In this document: piece after piece, positions 25,312 through 33,353 of the stretch
How positions within the stretch are numbered: the first letter of the stretch is position 1
Layout of the letters: each line of letters starts with the position of its first letter
From: Vulcanimicrobiota bacterium
GTDB lineage: Bacteria > Vulcanimicrobiota > Vulcanimicrobiia > Vulcanimicrobiales > Vulcanimicrobiaceae
Assembly: GCA_003164495.1 (NCBI GenBank)
Contig: PLTN01000116.1
Location: forward strand, 65,774 to 122,168
Reading direction: 5' to 3'
DNA: 56,395 nucleotides
The notes under the pieces: model-generated
Seen by the model: only the letters and a program-made list of their open reading frames with translations
The model's database searches: none
Told to the model about the DNA's origin: nothing
Translations under genes and position numbers: made by a program

Positions 25312-26586
25312 ATGCTGAAACCCGCGGATAACGAACGCCTCACTCGTGTCGGACCCGGCACGCCGGGCGGCGCGCTGTTCCGCCGGTATTGGCAACCGGC
25401 GCTGCTCAGCCGCGAACTGCCGGAGAACGACGGTGCGCCCGTGCGCGTGCGCATCCTCGGCGAAGATCTGGTGGCGTTCCGCGACACCAACGGCGATGTC
25501 GGCATCGTCGACGCGTTCTGTCCGCACCGGCGGGCGCCGATGTTCTTCGGCCGCAATGAAGAGTGCGGCTTACGCTGCGTCTATCACGGCTGGAAGTTCG
25601 ATCGGAGCGGGACCTGCGTCGACATGCCGTCCGAACCGCCGGACTCGCTGTTCAAGACCAAGGTCACGATCAACGCCTACCCCACCTGGGAAGGCGGCGA
25701 CATCGTCTGGATCTACATGGGACCGCGCGAGTTGCAGCCCCCGCCGCCGAACTACGAATGGGTCCGCGCGCCCAAGACGCATCGCGGCGTCTCCAAGACG
25801 TTCGAAGACGCCAACTACCTGCAGGCGCTCGAAGGCGGCCTCGACACCGCGCATTCATCGTTTGCGCACAACGAGAAACTCGGCGACATGAACTGGGTGC
25901 GCAACCGCGACGGCGCGCCGCGGCTCGACGTCGAGCGCACGGATTACGGTTACACCTATGTCTCGACGCGCAACCTCGGCGCTGACGGGAAGTACGTGCG
26001 CGTGTATCACTACGTTATGCCCGCGCAGCAGATGCGCGGCGGCGTCACGTCGTGGACCGGCACGGGCAAAGCCGACGTACCGCGGCTCGACGGCCACATG
26101 TGGGTTCCGATCGACGATGAGTCGACGTGCGTGTTCAACATGATCTGGAGCTACGACGAGAACGTCCCGATCACGCCGGAATGGTACGCGGGCGACGAAG
26201 CACGCTGGGGCCGCGGCGCCGACGACCTGATCCCCGGCACGTTCAAACTCAAGAAGAACCTCTCCAACGATTTCATGATCGACCGGCAGATGCAGAAGAC
26301 GAAGAACTTCACCGGCATCGTCGGGCTGAACACGCAAGATTACGCGCTGCAAGAGGGCATGGGCAAAATCGTCGATCGTTCCAAAGAGCATCTCGGAACG
26401 ACCGATAAGGCGATCATTGCGTGCCGTCAATTGCTGCTCGAAGCGGTCGACGCGGTTGCTGCGGGGCAGCCGCCGCGCGGGGTCGAGCCGTCGACCTACG
26501 AGCGCGTGCGGCCGTACGATGCGGTCGTTCCGCCGGGCAAGACCTGGGAAGCCGAGTTTGCCGGGGAGCTGGTCGCGAAGTTCTAA
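25312..26586 (+). CDS. Rieske oxygenase alpha subunit (phthalate 4,5-dioxygenase type)
   Basis: An intact 424-residue ring-hydroxylating oxygenase. The Rieske ligands are C70-P-H72 and C89-x2-H92. The mononuclear iron motif is EGGLDTAHSSFAH, with Asp and two His. The C-terminal RSKEHLGTTDKAI is typical of phthalate oxygenases, whose substrates are benzoate derivatives with extra carboxyl groups. The ATG at 25312 follows an imperfect hairpin (ATTCGAC/GTCGAAT). No ferredoxin reductase gene is present in the window, so electrons must come from elsewhere. It is a homologue of the frameshifted gene at 7577. Its stop overlaps the reverse STAS gene. Confidence 0.92.
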   Translation: MLKPADNERLTRVGPGTPGGALFRRYWQPALLSRELPENDGAPVRVRILGEDLVAFRDTNGDVGIVDAFCPHRRAPMFFGRNEECGLRCVYHGWKFDRSGTCVDMPSEPPDSLFKTKVTINAYPTWEGGDIVWIYMGPRELQPPPPNYEWVRAPKTHRGVSKTFEDANYLQALEGGLDTAHSSFAHNEKLGDMNWVRNRDGAPRLDVERTDYGYTYVSTRNLGADGKYVRVYHYVMPAQQMRGGVTSWTGTGKADVPRLDGHMWVPIDDESTCVFNMIWSYDENVPITPEWYAGDEARWGRGADDLIPGTFKLKKNLSNDFMIDRQMQKTKNFTGIVGLNTQDYALQEGMGKIVDRSKEHLGTTDKAIIACRQLLLEAVDAVAAGQPPRGVEPSTYERVRPYDAVVPPGKTWEAEFAGELVAKF

Positions 26587-26852
26587 GCGGCGGTGTTCTC
26601 GATCGAGAACAGCTTGTTGAAGCCGACGATGTGCAGCGTGCGCAGCACCAGGGCGTTGGGGCGTTGCAGGACGATACGGTCGTCGCGATGCTGGCGGCGA
26701 AAGCGCGCGAGTTCCGTCAGCGCTTGGGATGAGAGGTAAGGCACGCGTTCAAGGTCGATCGCGACGTCTTCGCCGCCGGCGTTCTTGAGGGCCAGCCGCA
26801 GGTTGGCGGTGCAGTCACCGTCGCGGTCGGGAAGAAGTGGGATCATCGTCAT
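26583..26852 (-). CDS. Small STAS-domain (anti-sigma factor antagonist-like) protein
   Basis: An 89-residue STAS-like protein. The signature region is AIDLERVPYLSSQALTELAR, resembling the Ser-containing loop that is phosphorylated by partner kinases in SpoIIAA/RsbV proteins. No kinase or sigma factor gene is nearby, so the target is unknown. I chose ATG 26852 (MTMIPLL) over a longer frame. It sits head-to-head with the alcohol dehydrogenase at 26959 and tail-to-tail with the Rieske gene. Confidence 0.65.
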   Translation of the reverse strand: MTMIPLLPDRDGDCTANLRLALKNAGGEDVAIDLERVPYLSSQALTELARFRRQHRDDRIVLQRPNALVLRTLHIVGFNKLFSIENTAA

Positions 26853-26958
26853 GCGACCTAGCGTAGTCTTGGAACCTGTAGCGGAGTTGAGGCAAGGCTG
26901 CGATTTTGCCAAGACCCGGGCAGGAGACGCGCCGCAGGGCGACTGAGGGGAGCACGGT

Positions 26959-28089
26959 ATGGCTACTGACACCTTGCGCGCCGCCGTTCAGATCGCGCCC
27001 AAACAAACCCAGATTCAAGAGTTCGAGCTGCCGGAGATTCCGGCCGACGCGGGGATCCTGCGCGTGCTGCGGGCGGGCATTTGCGGCGCCGACGTGCCGG
27101 GCTACGCCGACGCCACGCGGTTGCCGCGCATTCTCGGCCACGAGAACGTCGGCATCATCGAGAAGCTCGGCGATCTCGCCGCCGAGCGCTGGGGCGTGAA
27201 GGTCGGCGACTATGTTGCGCTCGAGGAATATCTGCCGTGCGGAAGCTGCGATCTCTGTCGCGCCGGCGAGTACCGCGCGTGCTCGGGGACCAATCGCATC
27301 AACGGCGGCTTGCGCTATGGGTCGACGACCACGACCGTCTGGCCCGGCCTGTGGGGCGGATACAGCCAGTTCCAATACATCCACCCGCGTGCCGTGATGC
27401 ACAAGGTGCCGGCGAATGTGCCGCCGCGCATGGCCGCGATGGCGCTGCCGCTGGGCAACGGTTTTCAGTGGGCGTTTCTCGACGGCGGCGCCAGCGTCGG
27501 CGAAACGGTCGTCGTGCAGGGTCCGGGTCAGCAGGGCTTGGCCTGCGTCGTGGCCGCCAAAGCGGCCGGCGCGCGCACGGTGATCTCGACCGGGCTCGCG
27601 AGCGACCGTCAACGGCTCGACGTCGCCAAGAAACTCGGCGCCGACTATACGATCGCCGTCGACGAAGAGTCATTGCGCGACCGCGTCAACGAGATCACCA
27701 ACGGTCGCGGCGCCGACCTCGTGCTCGACGTATCGTCGGGCGGCGCAACCGAAGTGATCAACGGCGGGCTGGACATCCTCAAGGCTCGGCACGGCCGCTT
27801 CATCGCCGCCGCGTTCAAACACAAAGCGATCGACGGTTTCGCGCTCGATACGGTCATCGGGAAGACGATCAACTTCCGCGGCGTGCGCGGACACAGTTTC
27901 AAAGCCGTGGAGATGGGGCTCGAGCTGATGTCTTCGGGCACCGTCGATCTCGAGGCGATGTCGACGCACGAGTACGGCCTCGAAGGCGTCGACGAGGCGC
28001 TGCGTCTCGTCGGCGGCGAGATCCGCGACAAACACGGCAACCAGGCCATCCACGTCACCATCGACCCTTGGAGGATTCACGTTTCGTGA
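26959..28089 (+). CDS. Zinc-dependent alcohol dehydrogenase (MDR family)
   Basis: A 376-residue medium-chain dehydrogenase. Catalytic zinc ligands lie in GICGADV and GHENVG; the structural zinc site is CGSCDLCRAGEYRAC. The Rossmann region is unusual, reading VQGPGQQGLACVV instead of the classic GxGxxG. A homologue with the same GPGQQGL lies at 30795. In this context it could oxidise a dihydrodiol or aryl alcohol, although phthalate dihydrodiol dehydrogenases usually belong to other families. The final codons run into a repeat (28073-28121), which encodes the last residues. GGGGAG precedes the ATG. Confidence 0.85.
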   Translation: MATDTLRAAVQIAPKQTQIQEFELPEIPADAGILRVLRAGICGADVPGYADATRLPRILGHENVGIIEKLGDLAAERWGVKVGDYVALEEYLPCGSCDLCRAGEYRACSGTNRINGGLRYGSTTTTVWPGLWGGYSQFQYIHPRAVMHKVPANVPPRMAAMALPLGNGFQWAFLDGGASVGETVVVQGPGQQGLACVVAAKAAGARTVISTGLASDRQRLDVAKKLGADYTIAVDEESLRDRVNEITNGRGADLVLDVSSGGATEVINGGLDILKARHGRFIAAAFKHKAIDGFALDTVIGKTINFRGVRGHSFKAVEMGLELMSSGTVDLEAMSTHEYGLEGVDEALRLVGGEIRDKHGNQAIHVTIDPWRIHVS

Positions 28090-28121
28090 ATCCTTCGCGT
28101 TTGGGCTGCGCCCAAGCCGCC
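28073..28121. repeat. 49-bp hairpin repeat overlapping the end of the dehydrogenase gene
   Basis: Two hairpins: GGATTCACG (28073-28081) with CGTGAATCC (28085-28093), then TTGGGC with GCCCAA centred near 28108. A near-identical copy lies at 33305-33353 (mismatches only at a few spacer bases). The first hairpin includes the stop codon of the upstream gene, so the repeat also codes its last residues. Confidence 0.8.
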
Positions 28122-28126
28122 CTCTG

Positions 28127-28975
28127 ATGGCAACGGTAGTATTAGACGGTATTTCGACGCGCTACGAGGTGGCGGGTTCGGGGCCGCCGCTCTTGATGTA
28201 CTCGCCCGGCGGTTTCGAAGCGACGATCGAGAAGTGGTCGGCGATCGGCGTCTACGCGAAGATCAATATCCTCGATCATCTCACGAAGCACTTTACCTGC
28301 ATCATGTTCGACCGCCGCGACACCGGCGCGTCGGGCGGCCGCGTCGAGTTCTTGCGCTGGTCGCTCTATGCGACCCAAGGCAAAGCGCTGCTCGATCATT
28401 TGGGCTTTGCCAAAGCGCACGTCATGGGCGGCTGTATGGGCGTGCCGTGCGCACTGGCCTTCGGCGTGAATTATCCCGAAGCAACGCTGAGCCTGCCGCT
28501 GATTTGGCCCGTGGGCGGCGCGGCGTATCGCATGTCGTCGCATCTGCGTTACGCGCAGCACCTCGCGTTCGTGCAGCAAGAGGGCCTCGCCGGAGTTGCG
28601 GCGCTCGTGCAGAGCGAGGGCAAACACTTCGGCGCCGATCCGCGAGTCGGTCCCTGGGGATCGGTGCTCAAGCACGATCGCGAATTCGCCGCAGCGTACG
28701 TCAAGCTCGATCTCGCGAAGTACAGCGCGCTCGTCGCCGGAACGGTGCGTACGATGCACGATAGCGATACGGCTCCCGGAGCCGAACCCGAGGAACTGAT
28801 GAACCTCGACATTCCGGCGCTGGTGATCCCGGGAGCGGACGCGGCGCACGCGACGTCGGGCGCGCGCTATCTGGCCGAGTGCTTGCCGCGTGCCGAGTAC
28901 TGGGACGTCGCGCCGGCCGATCAGACCGAGGCCAACGCCCCGGCGCGCATCCTGCAGTTCTTAGGCGCTGGTTAG
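28127..28975 (+). CDS. Alpha/beta hydrolase with Cys nucleophile
   Basis: A 282-residue alpha/beta hydrolase. The nucleophile elbow is GGCMGV, placing Cys103 where Ser is normal. Oxyanion and core motifs are LLMYSPGGFEATIEKW and FDRRDTGASGG. After strand 6, ALVIPGADAAHATSG carries an Asp and a His. Cys nucleophiles occur in dienelactone hydrolases, so this protein could act on a ring-cleavage product rather than an ester. Its 3' end overlaps the reverse gene by 15 bases. Confidence 0.8.
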   Translation: MATVVLDGISTRYEVAGSGPPLLMYSPGGFEATIEKWSAIGVYAKINILDHLTKHFTCIMFDRRDTGASGGRVEFLRWSLYATQGKALLDHLGFAKAHVMGGCMGVPCALAFGVNYPEATLSLPLIWPVGGAAYRMSSHLRYAQHLAFVQQEGLAGVAALVQSEGKHFGADPRVGPWGSVLKHDREFAAAYVKLDLAKYSALVAGTVRTMHDSDTAPGAEPEELMNLDIPALVIPGADAAHATSGARYLAECLPRAEYWDVAPADQTEANAPARILQFLGAG

Positions 28976-29902
28976 CTCGCGCACGCTGGGCGTGAACATC
29001 TCTTCGACCGTGAAGGGCTTTGTGAGGATGCCCTGCGCGGTTGCGGTGCTGATGATCTCTTCGAGCATGCGGCGATTGGGCTCGATGCCGTAGGGCAGCG
29101 GGTCCTTGCCGGTGATCTCCATGACGCGGCGGTGCATCTCATCGACGGCCGTCGGCTTCTCGATCGTTCCGGCGCGCAACTTCTCGACGTAGAGCCGCTT
29201 CGATTCGGCGAACGTTTCGAACACGTCGACGGCGAGGTCGGGGTGTGCGGCGAGCGTCGTGTTGCGGATCGAGACGAGGTGGTTGATCGGGTAGTGACCG
29301 TTCTTTTTAAAAGCGGCGAGCCCGGCCTCGAGCGCGTTCGGGATGAGCGGCACGACGTCGGGATGCTCGGTCTCGATGCCGATCGCGGCGACCAATTCGC
29401 CCGAGATCAGCATGTCGTTCATCTTCTTGCCCGCTTCGATCGGCACGACGTTCGGCGGCGGAACGTAGGTTTCGACGTGCTCGTCGCCCGAGAGCACCCA
29501 GGTAATTTTCTTTAGATCGACGCCGTACTCGTTGGCCAGGATGCTGCGCGCCCACACGCCCGTCGTCACGGTGTAGCCGCGGTTCACGCCGACGCGTTTG
29601 CCTTCGAGATCTTTCGGTGTCTTGATACCGGCGTTCTTGTTGACCAGGATCGCGCCGTGGTGAAAGGCGCGCACGAGAAACACCGGCACCGCGGTGAACG
29701 CGATGCCGTGTTCGCGGGCCGTCAGGTAGGTCGTGATCGCCATCTCGCAGATGTCGAACTCGAGTCCTCGCACCATGCGGCGAAAACCATCGACCAGGAC
29801 GGGGATCTCGATGAATTCCGGCGTGAACGTGCGCGGCTTGACGATGCCCTCTTTGAAGGCTTGATTGTTTCCTTGGGTGCGGGTAACGGTGGTAAGCGTC
29901 AT
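28961..29902 (-). CDS. 4,5-dihydroxyphthalate decarboxylase-like / NMT1-type binding protein
   Basis: A 313-residue protein of the periplasmic-binding fold related to 4,5-dihydroxyphthalate decarboxylase. Family traits: LEFDICEMAITTYLTAREHG, VPVFLVRAFHHGAILVN, GKRVGVNRGYTV and the C-terminal PYGIEPNRRMLEEI. It has no signal peptide, which favours a cytoplasmic enzyme over an ABC binding protein, but the ABC importer at 15116 lacks a partner. The ATG at 29902 is only 14 bases from the start of the divergent PanB-like gene. It is more distant from the classical decarboxylase than the gene at 31921. Confidence 0.75.
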   Translation of the reverse strand: MTLTTVTRTQGNNQAFKEGIVKPRTFTPEFIEIPVLVDGFRRMVRGLEFDICEMAITTYLTAREHGIAFTAVPVFLVRAFHHGAILVNKNAGIKTPKDLEGKRVGVNRGYTVTTGVWARSILANEYGVDLKKITWVLSGDEHVETYVPPPNVVPIEAGKKMNDMLISGELVAAIGIETEHPDVVPLIPNALEAGLAAFKKNGHYPINHLVSIRNTTLAAHPDLAVDVFETFAESKRLYVEKLRAGTIEKPTAVDEMHRRVMEITGKDPLPYGIEPNRRMLEEIISTATAQGILTKPFTVEEMFTPSVRELTSA

Positions 29903-29916
29903 GAAGCCCAAATGCC

Positions 29917-30732
29917 ATGCAAAAAGTCACGATTCCCGCACTGCACCAGATGAAGCGCGACGGGCGCAAGATCGTGGGTGTCGTGGCGTGGGATTACCAG
30001 ATCGCGCAGCTCATCGACCGGGCCGGTGTCGAGATCATTTCCGTCGGTGACACGGTCGGGATCAACCTCTGGGGGCAGCCCTCGCCGCTCGAGGTGACGA
30101 TGGACCAGATGGTGCTGGTCTGCCAGGCGGTCCGGCGCGGAACCGAGCGCGCGCTGGTGAGCGTCGACTTCCCGTTCGGCCCGCTGCAGGAGGGCGTCGA
30201 CAGCGCCATCCGCGCCGCGATCCGGCTGGTGAAAGAGGCCGGGGCCGACATGATCAAGCTCGACGGCGCGGCGGCCTTTCCGGAGGCCGTACGGGCGCTG
30301 GAAAAGGCCGGGATTCCGGTGTTCGCCCACTTCGGCATCACGCCGCAGACGGCGCTCCGTTACGGCGTCGACTACGCGGCGATGCAGAAGGGCGCTCAGG
30401 TTCCGGCCGAGATGACCGAGCAGCTGGTCGCCGAGGCCAAGCTGCTCGAAGAGGCGGGTGCCTCGTTGCTCGACTTCCAGAATTCCGGACCGATCGTGGG
30501 GCCCGCCGTCACGGCGGCGGTCAAGATCCCGGTGATCGGCGGCTTCGGCGGCGGGCCTTGGCTCGACGGGCGCATGCGCATGGCGCACGCGGCGATCGGT
30601 TATGCTGCGTCGGCGGCCGACTCAACCGCCGATGCCTATGCCAATGTCGCGAAGATCACGCTCGAGGCGATCGGCGCCTACGCAACCGACGTGCGCGAGG
30701 GGCGCCATATCCGGGGCCAAGTACCGACGTAG
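29917..30732 (+). CDS. PanB paralogue (ketopantoate hydroxymethyltransferase-like aldolase)
   Basis: A 271-residue member of the PanB branch of the PEP mutase/isocitrate lyase superfamily. The metal sites VGDTVG and VSVDFPF match PanB (VGDSLG, VADLPF). MIKLDGA replaces the usual KLEGG, and the catalytic Glu region reads LLDFQNSGP with Asp instead of Glu. So key acids are conserved in kind but changed in length. Its position in an aromatic island, not with panC or panD, suggests a catabolic aldolase or C1 transfer role (inference). It could still make ketopantoate. Confidence 0.75.
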   Translation: MQKVTIPALHQMKRDGRKIVGVVAWDYQIAQLIDRAGVEIISVGDTVGINLWGQPSPLEVTMDQMVLVCQAVRRGTERALVSVDFPFGPLQEGVDSAIRAAIRLVKEAGADMIKLDGAAAFPEAVRALEKAGIPVFAHFGITPQTALRYGVDYAAMQKGAQVPAEMTEQLVAEAKLLEEAGASLLDFQNSGPIVGPAVTAAVKIPVIGGFGGGPWLDGRMRMAHAAIGYAASAADSTADAYANVAKITLEAIGAYATDVREGRHIRGQVPT

Positions 30733-30794
30733 GAGCCGCTTCTCGTGAAGTGAATCTGTCAGGTCGCTAATACGTCGAGGAGAGAGAGTTTTTC

Positions 30795-31913
30795 GTGGCA
30801 GAAATGGTGCCTTGCGCGGTAAAGACGGGTCCGAGTACGACCGAGCTTCGCGAATTCAAGATGCCGGAGATCGACGACGAGTCGGCGATCCTCAAGGTGG
30901 AAGTTGCCGGCATCTGCGGCAGCGACGTGAAGAACTACAAAGGGTCGATCGACAACGTCATCATGGGTCACGAGAACGTCGGCCGCATCTATAAAGCCGG
31001 CAAGAAGTGGCTCGACCGCAAGGGTTTCAAGGAAGGCGACTTGGTCTTCCTCGAGCACTACCTGCCGTGCACGAGGTGCGAGTGGTGCCACAAGGGTGAA
31101 TACCGCCACTGCTTCTTCACCGACTGGCACCACAATCCGGGCGCGATCCGTTACGGCTACACCACCTCCGACATCGCACCGCACCTCTGGGGCGGCTTCG
31201 CCCACTACCTGTACATGCCGTGGAACGCGGTCTGCCACAAGGTTCCCGACGGCGTCAGCGCCGAGCTCGCCGGCATCGGTACGCCGATGGCCAACGGCGT
31301 GCAGTGGACGCTGTTCGAAGCGGGCATCGGTTACGGTTCGAAGGTGCTCATTCAGGGGCCGGGCCAACAGGGCTTGTGCCAAGTCGTCACCGCGAAACAA
31401 GCCGGCGCCGATCTGATCATCATCAGCGGAACGTCGAAAGACGCGAAGCGCCTCGAAGTCGCGAAGCAGCTCGGTGCCGACGTCATCATCGACGTCGACA
31501 AGACCGACGTGCTCGAAAAAGTGCGCGAAGTGACCTCCGGCAAGGGCGTCGACGTGTCGATCGACTGTACGGCCGGAGCGGGACAGAAGGCTTTCTTCAC
31601 CGGCTTGCGCGCCCTCAAGGGCAAGGCCGGCACGCTGGTCGTGCAAGGCAATGAGAGCAAGACGTTCCCCGACTTCCCGATGGAAGAGCTGACGCTGAAG
31701 TACGTCACGATCAAGAGCGCGCGCGGCCACAGCTACGTGGCGTGCGAGCTCGCGATGCAGCAGCTGGCCTCACACCGGTTCCCGATCGAGAACGCGCTCA
31801 CGCATACGTTCTCGCTCGACCAAGTCGATCTCGCCATCCGGTCGGTCGGCGGCCAAGGCGAAAAAGACTGCATCCACGTCAATGTCAAACCGTGGAAGGA
31901 AGCGGCCGCGTAA
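30795..31913 (+). CDS. Zinc-dependent alcohol dehydrogenase (MDR family), second copy
   Basis: A 372-residue paralogue of the gene at 26959. Catalytic zinc ligands are in GICGSDV and GHENVG. The structural site is CTRCEWCHKGEYRHC. The nucleotide-binding region again reads IQGPGQQGLCQVV. Two such related enzymes in one island may serve successive oxidation steps or two substrates. It starts at GTG 30795, with GGAGAGAGAG upstream. A decarboxylase-like gene follows after seven bases. Confidence 0.85.
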   Translation: MAEMVPCAVKTGPSTTELREFKMPEIDDESAILKVEVAGICGSDVKNYKGSIDNVIMGHENVGRIYKAGKKWLDRKGFKEGDLVFLEHYLPCTRCEWCHKGEYRHCFFTDWHHNPGAIRYGYTTSDIAPHLWGGFAHYLYMPWNAVCHKVPDGVSAELAGIGTPMANGVQWTLFEAGIGYGSKVLIQGPGQQGLCQVVTAKQAGADLIIISGTSKDAKRLEVAKQLGADVIIDVDKTDVLEKVREVTSGKGVDVSIDCTAGAGQKAFFTGLRALKGKAGTLVVQGNESKTFPDFPMEELTLKYVTIKSARGHSYVACELAMQQLASHRFPIENALTHTFSLDQVDLAIRSVGGQGEKDCIHVNVKPWKEAAA

Positions 31914-31920
31914 GAAGCAC

Positions 31921-32907
31921 GTGGCAAAACTGAGCCTCTCACTCGCGTGCTGGGATTACGACCGCACGCGAGCGATGCGTGACGGGCGCGTGCAGGTCGA
32001 CGGCGTCGACCTCATCTATCAAGCGCTCGAAGTCGAGGAAACGTTCTTCCGGATGCTCCGCCATCGCGAGTTCGACGCGTGCGAGATGTCGTTCTCGTCG
32101 TATTGCGTCTCGAAGTTCAAAGGCGATCCGTTCATCGCGATCCCGGTCTGGCCGTCGCGTTTCTTCCGTCACTCGTGCATTTACATCAACACGAACAGCG
32201 GCATCCGCGAACCGAAGGACCTGATCGGCAAACGCGTCGGCAATCCCGAGTATCAGATGACCGCGCCGGCCTGGATTCGCGGTATCCTGGCCGACGAATA
32301 CGGCGTTCCGGTCGACTCGGTGCAGTATCTGACCGGCGGTGAAGAAGAACCGGGCCGCCCGGAAAAGATCGCGCTCGACCTGCCGCCGAACATCAAGCTC
32401 GAACCGATCGGCCCGGCCGATACGCTCGCGCAGATGTTGATCGACGGCAAGATCGATGCCCTCTACACGGCTCGCAAGCCGTCGTGTTACGGAACGGTGC
32501 CGCACGTCAAGCGGTTATTCGAGGACTACGTTCCGGTCGAGCAGGCGTACTTCGCAAAGACGAAGATTTTCCCGATCATGCACACGGTCGTGCTGCGGCG
32601 CGACGTGTACGAAAAGAACCGCTGGCTGGCAAACGCGCTGTACAAAGCGTTCGTCGAGGCCCAGCGGTTCACGTACAAGGACCTGCACAACACCGCTTCG
32701 CTGCAAGCGATGCTGCCGTGGGCGTCGGCCGAAGAAGAAGCCGCGCGCAAGCTGATGGGCGACGATTACTGGCCCTACGGTTTCGCCGCGAACAAGCACG
32801 TGCTCGACACGTTCACGCGCTACTCGTTCGAACAGGGCCTCTCCAAACGCAAGCTCGATCCGGAAGAGCTGTTCGCTCCCGAAACCCTCGAAGCGTTCAA
32901 GATCTGA
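31921..32907 (+). CDS. 4,5-dihydroxyphthalate decarboxylase-like protein
   Basis: A 328-residue protein close to Pht5, which removes one carboxyl group from 4,5-dihydroxyphthalate to give protocatechuate. Motifs: ACWDYDRTRAMRDGRV at the start, EFDACEMSFSSY, WPSRFFRHSCIYIN, GKRVGNPEYQMTAPAWIRG and the C-terminal DDYWPYGFAANKHVLD. It has no signal peptide. Together with two phthalate-type Rieske oxygenases it points to a phthalate-like substrate. The start is GTG 31921, and the stop overlaps the next ATG. Confidence 0.82.
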   Translation: MAKLSLSLACWDYDRTRAMRDGRVQVDGVDLIYQALEVEETFFRMLRHREFDACEMSFSSYCVSKFKGDPFIAIPVWPSRFFRHSCIYINTNSGIREPKDLIGKRVGNPEYQMTAPAWIRGILADEYGVPVDSVQYLTGGEEEPGRPEKIALDLPPNIKLEPIGPADTLAQMLIDGKIDALYTARKPSCYGTVPHVKRLFEDYVPVEQAYFAKTKIFPIMHTVVLRRDVYEKNRWLANALYKAFVEAQRFTYKDLHNTASLQAMLPWASAEEEAARKLMGDDYWPYGFAANKHVLDTFTRYSFEQGLSKRKLDPEELFAPETLEAFKI

Positions 32908-33329
32908 TGATCACCGTCGCCGAGGCGCAAGCCGCGATCGCGAAGATCGTCGCCGCCACCGAGGCCGCGGGGTTCATCGTGGCGATCGCGATCGTCGATG
33001 AGAACACCGACCTCGTTGCGGCGTACCGCATGGACGGCTGCCGCCCGCGCTGGATGAAGGTGTCTTTGCGCAAGGCGCACACCTCCTGCGCGATGGATCG
33101 CACGACCGAAAACTTCGGCGAAGAGATCATCCGCCGCCAATTGCAGATATCGTACTACGGCGATCCGATGTTCACCGCACTTCCGGGCGGCATCCCGATC
33201 GTCGGCAAAGACGGTTCCACCATCGGCGGCATCGGCGTCACCGGGCTGACGAAAATGCGCGATGCCGAGCTCGCCGCCGCCGGCCTGCCCTGTTTCAAGG
33301 ACGTGGATTCACGTTCCGTGAATCCGTAG
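32907..33329 (+). CDS. GlcG/HbpS-like (heme-binding family) protein
   Basis: A 140-residue GlcG/HbpS-family protein. The fold is recognisable from VAIAIVDENTDLVAAYRMDG, KAHTSCAM and the C-terminal GGIPIVGKDGSTIGGIGVTG. The family occurs beside many oxidoreductases and catabolic operons without a firm assigned role; HbpS members bind heme. Its ATG overlaps the stop of the decarboxylase-like gene (TGATG at 32905-32909). The last codons (DSRSVNP) fall inside the repeat at 33305-33353. Confidence 0.8.
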   Translation: MITVAEAQAAIAKIVAATEAAGFIVAIAIVDENTDLVAAYRMDGCRPRWMKVSLRKAHTSCAMDRTTENFGEEIIRRQLQISYYGDPMFTALPGGIPIVGKDGSTIGGIGVTGLTKMRDAELAAAGLPCFKDVDSRSVNP

Positions 33330-33353
33330 CGTTTGGGCTGCGCCCAAGCCGCC
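33305..33353. repeat. 49-bp hairpin repeat, second copy, between convergent genes
   Basis: Copy of 28073-28121: GGATTCACG with CGTGAATCC, then TTGGGC with GCCCAA. It encodes the end of the GlcG-like protein and reaches the end of the reverse gene beginning at 33353. It may act as a two-way terminator. Confidence 0.8.
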
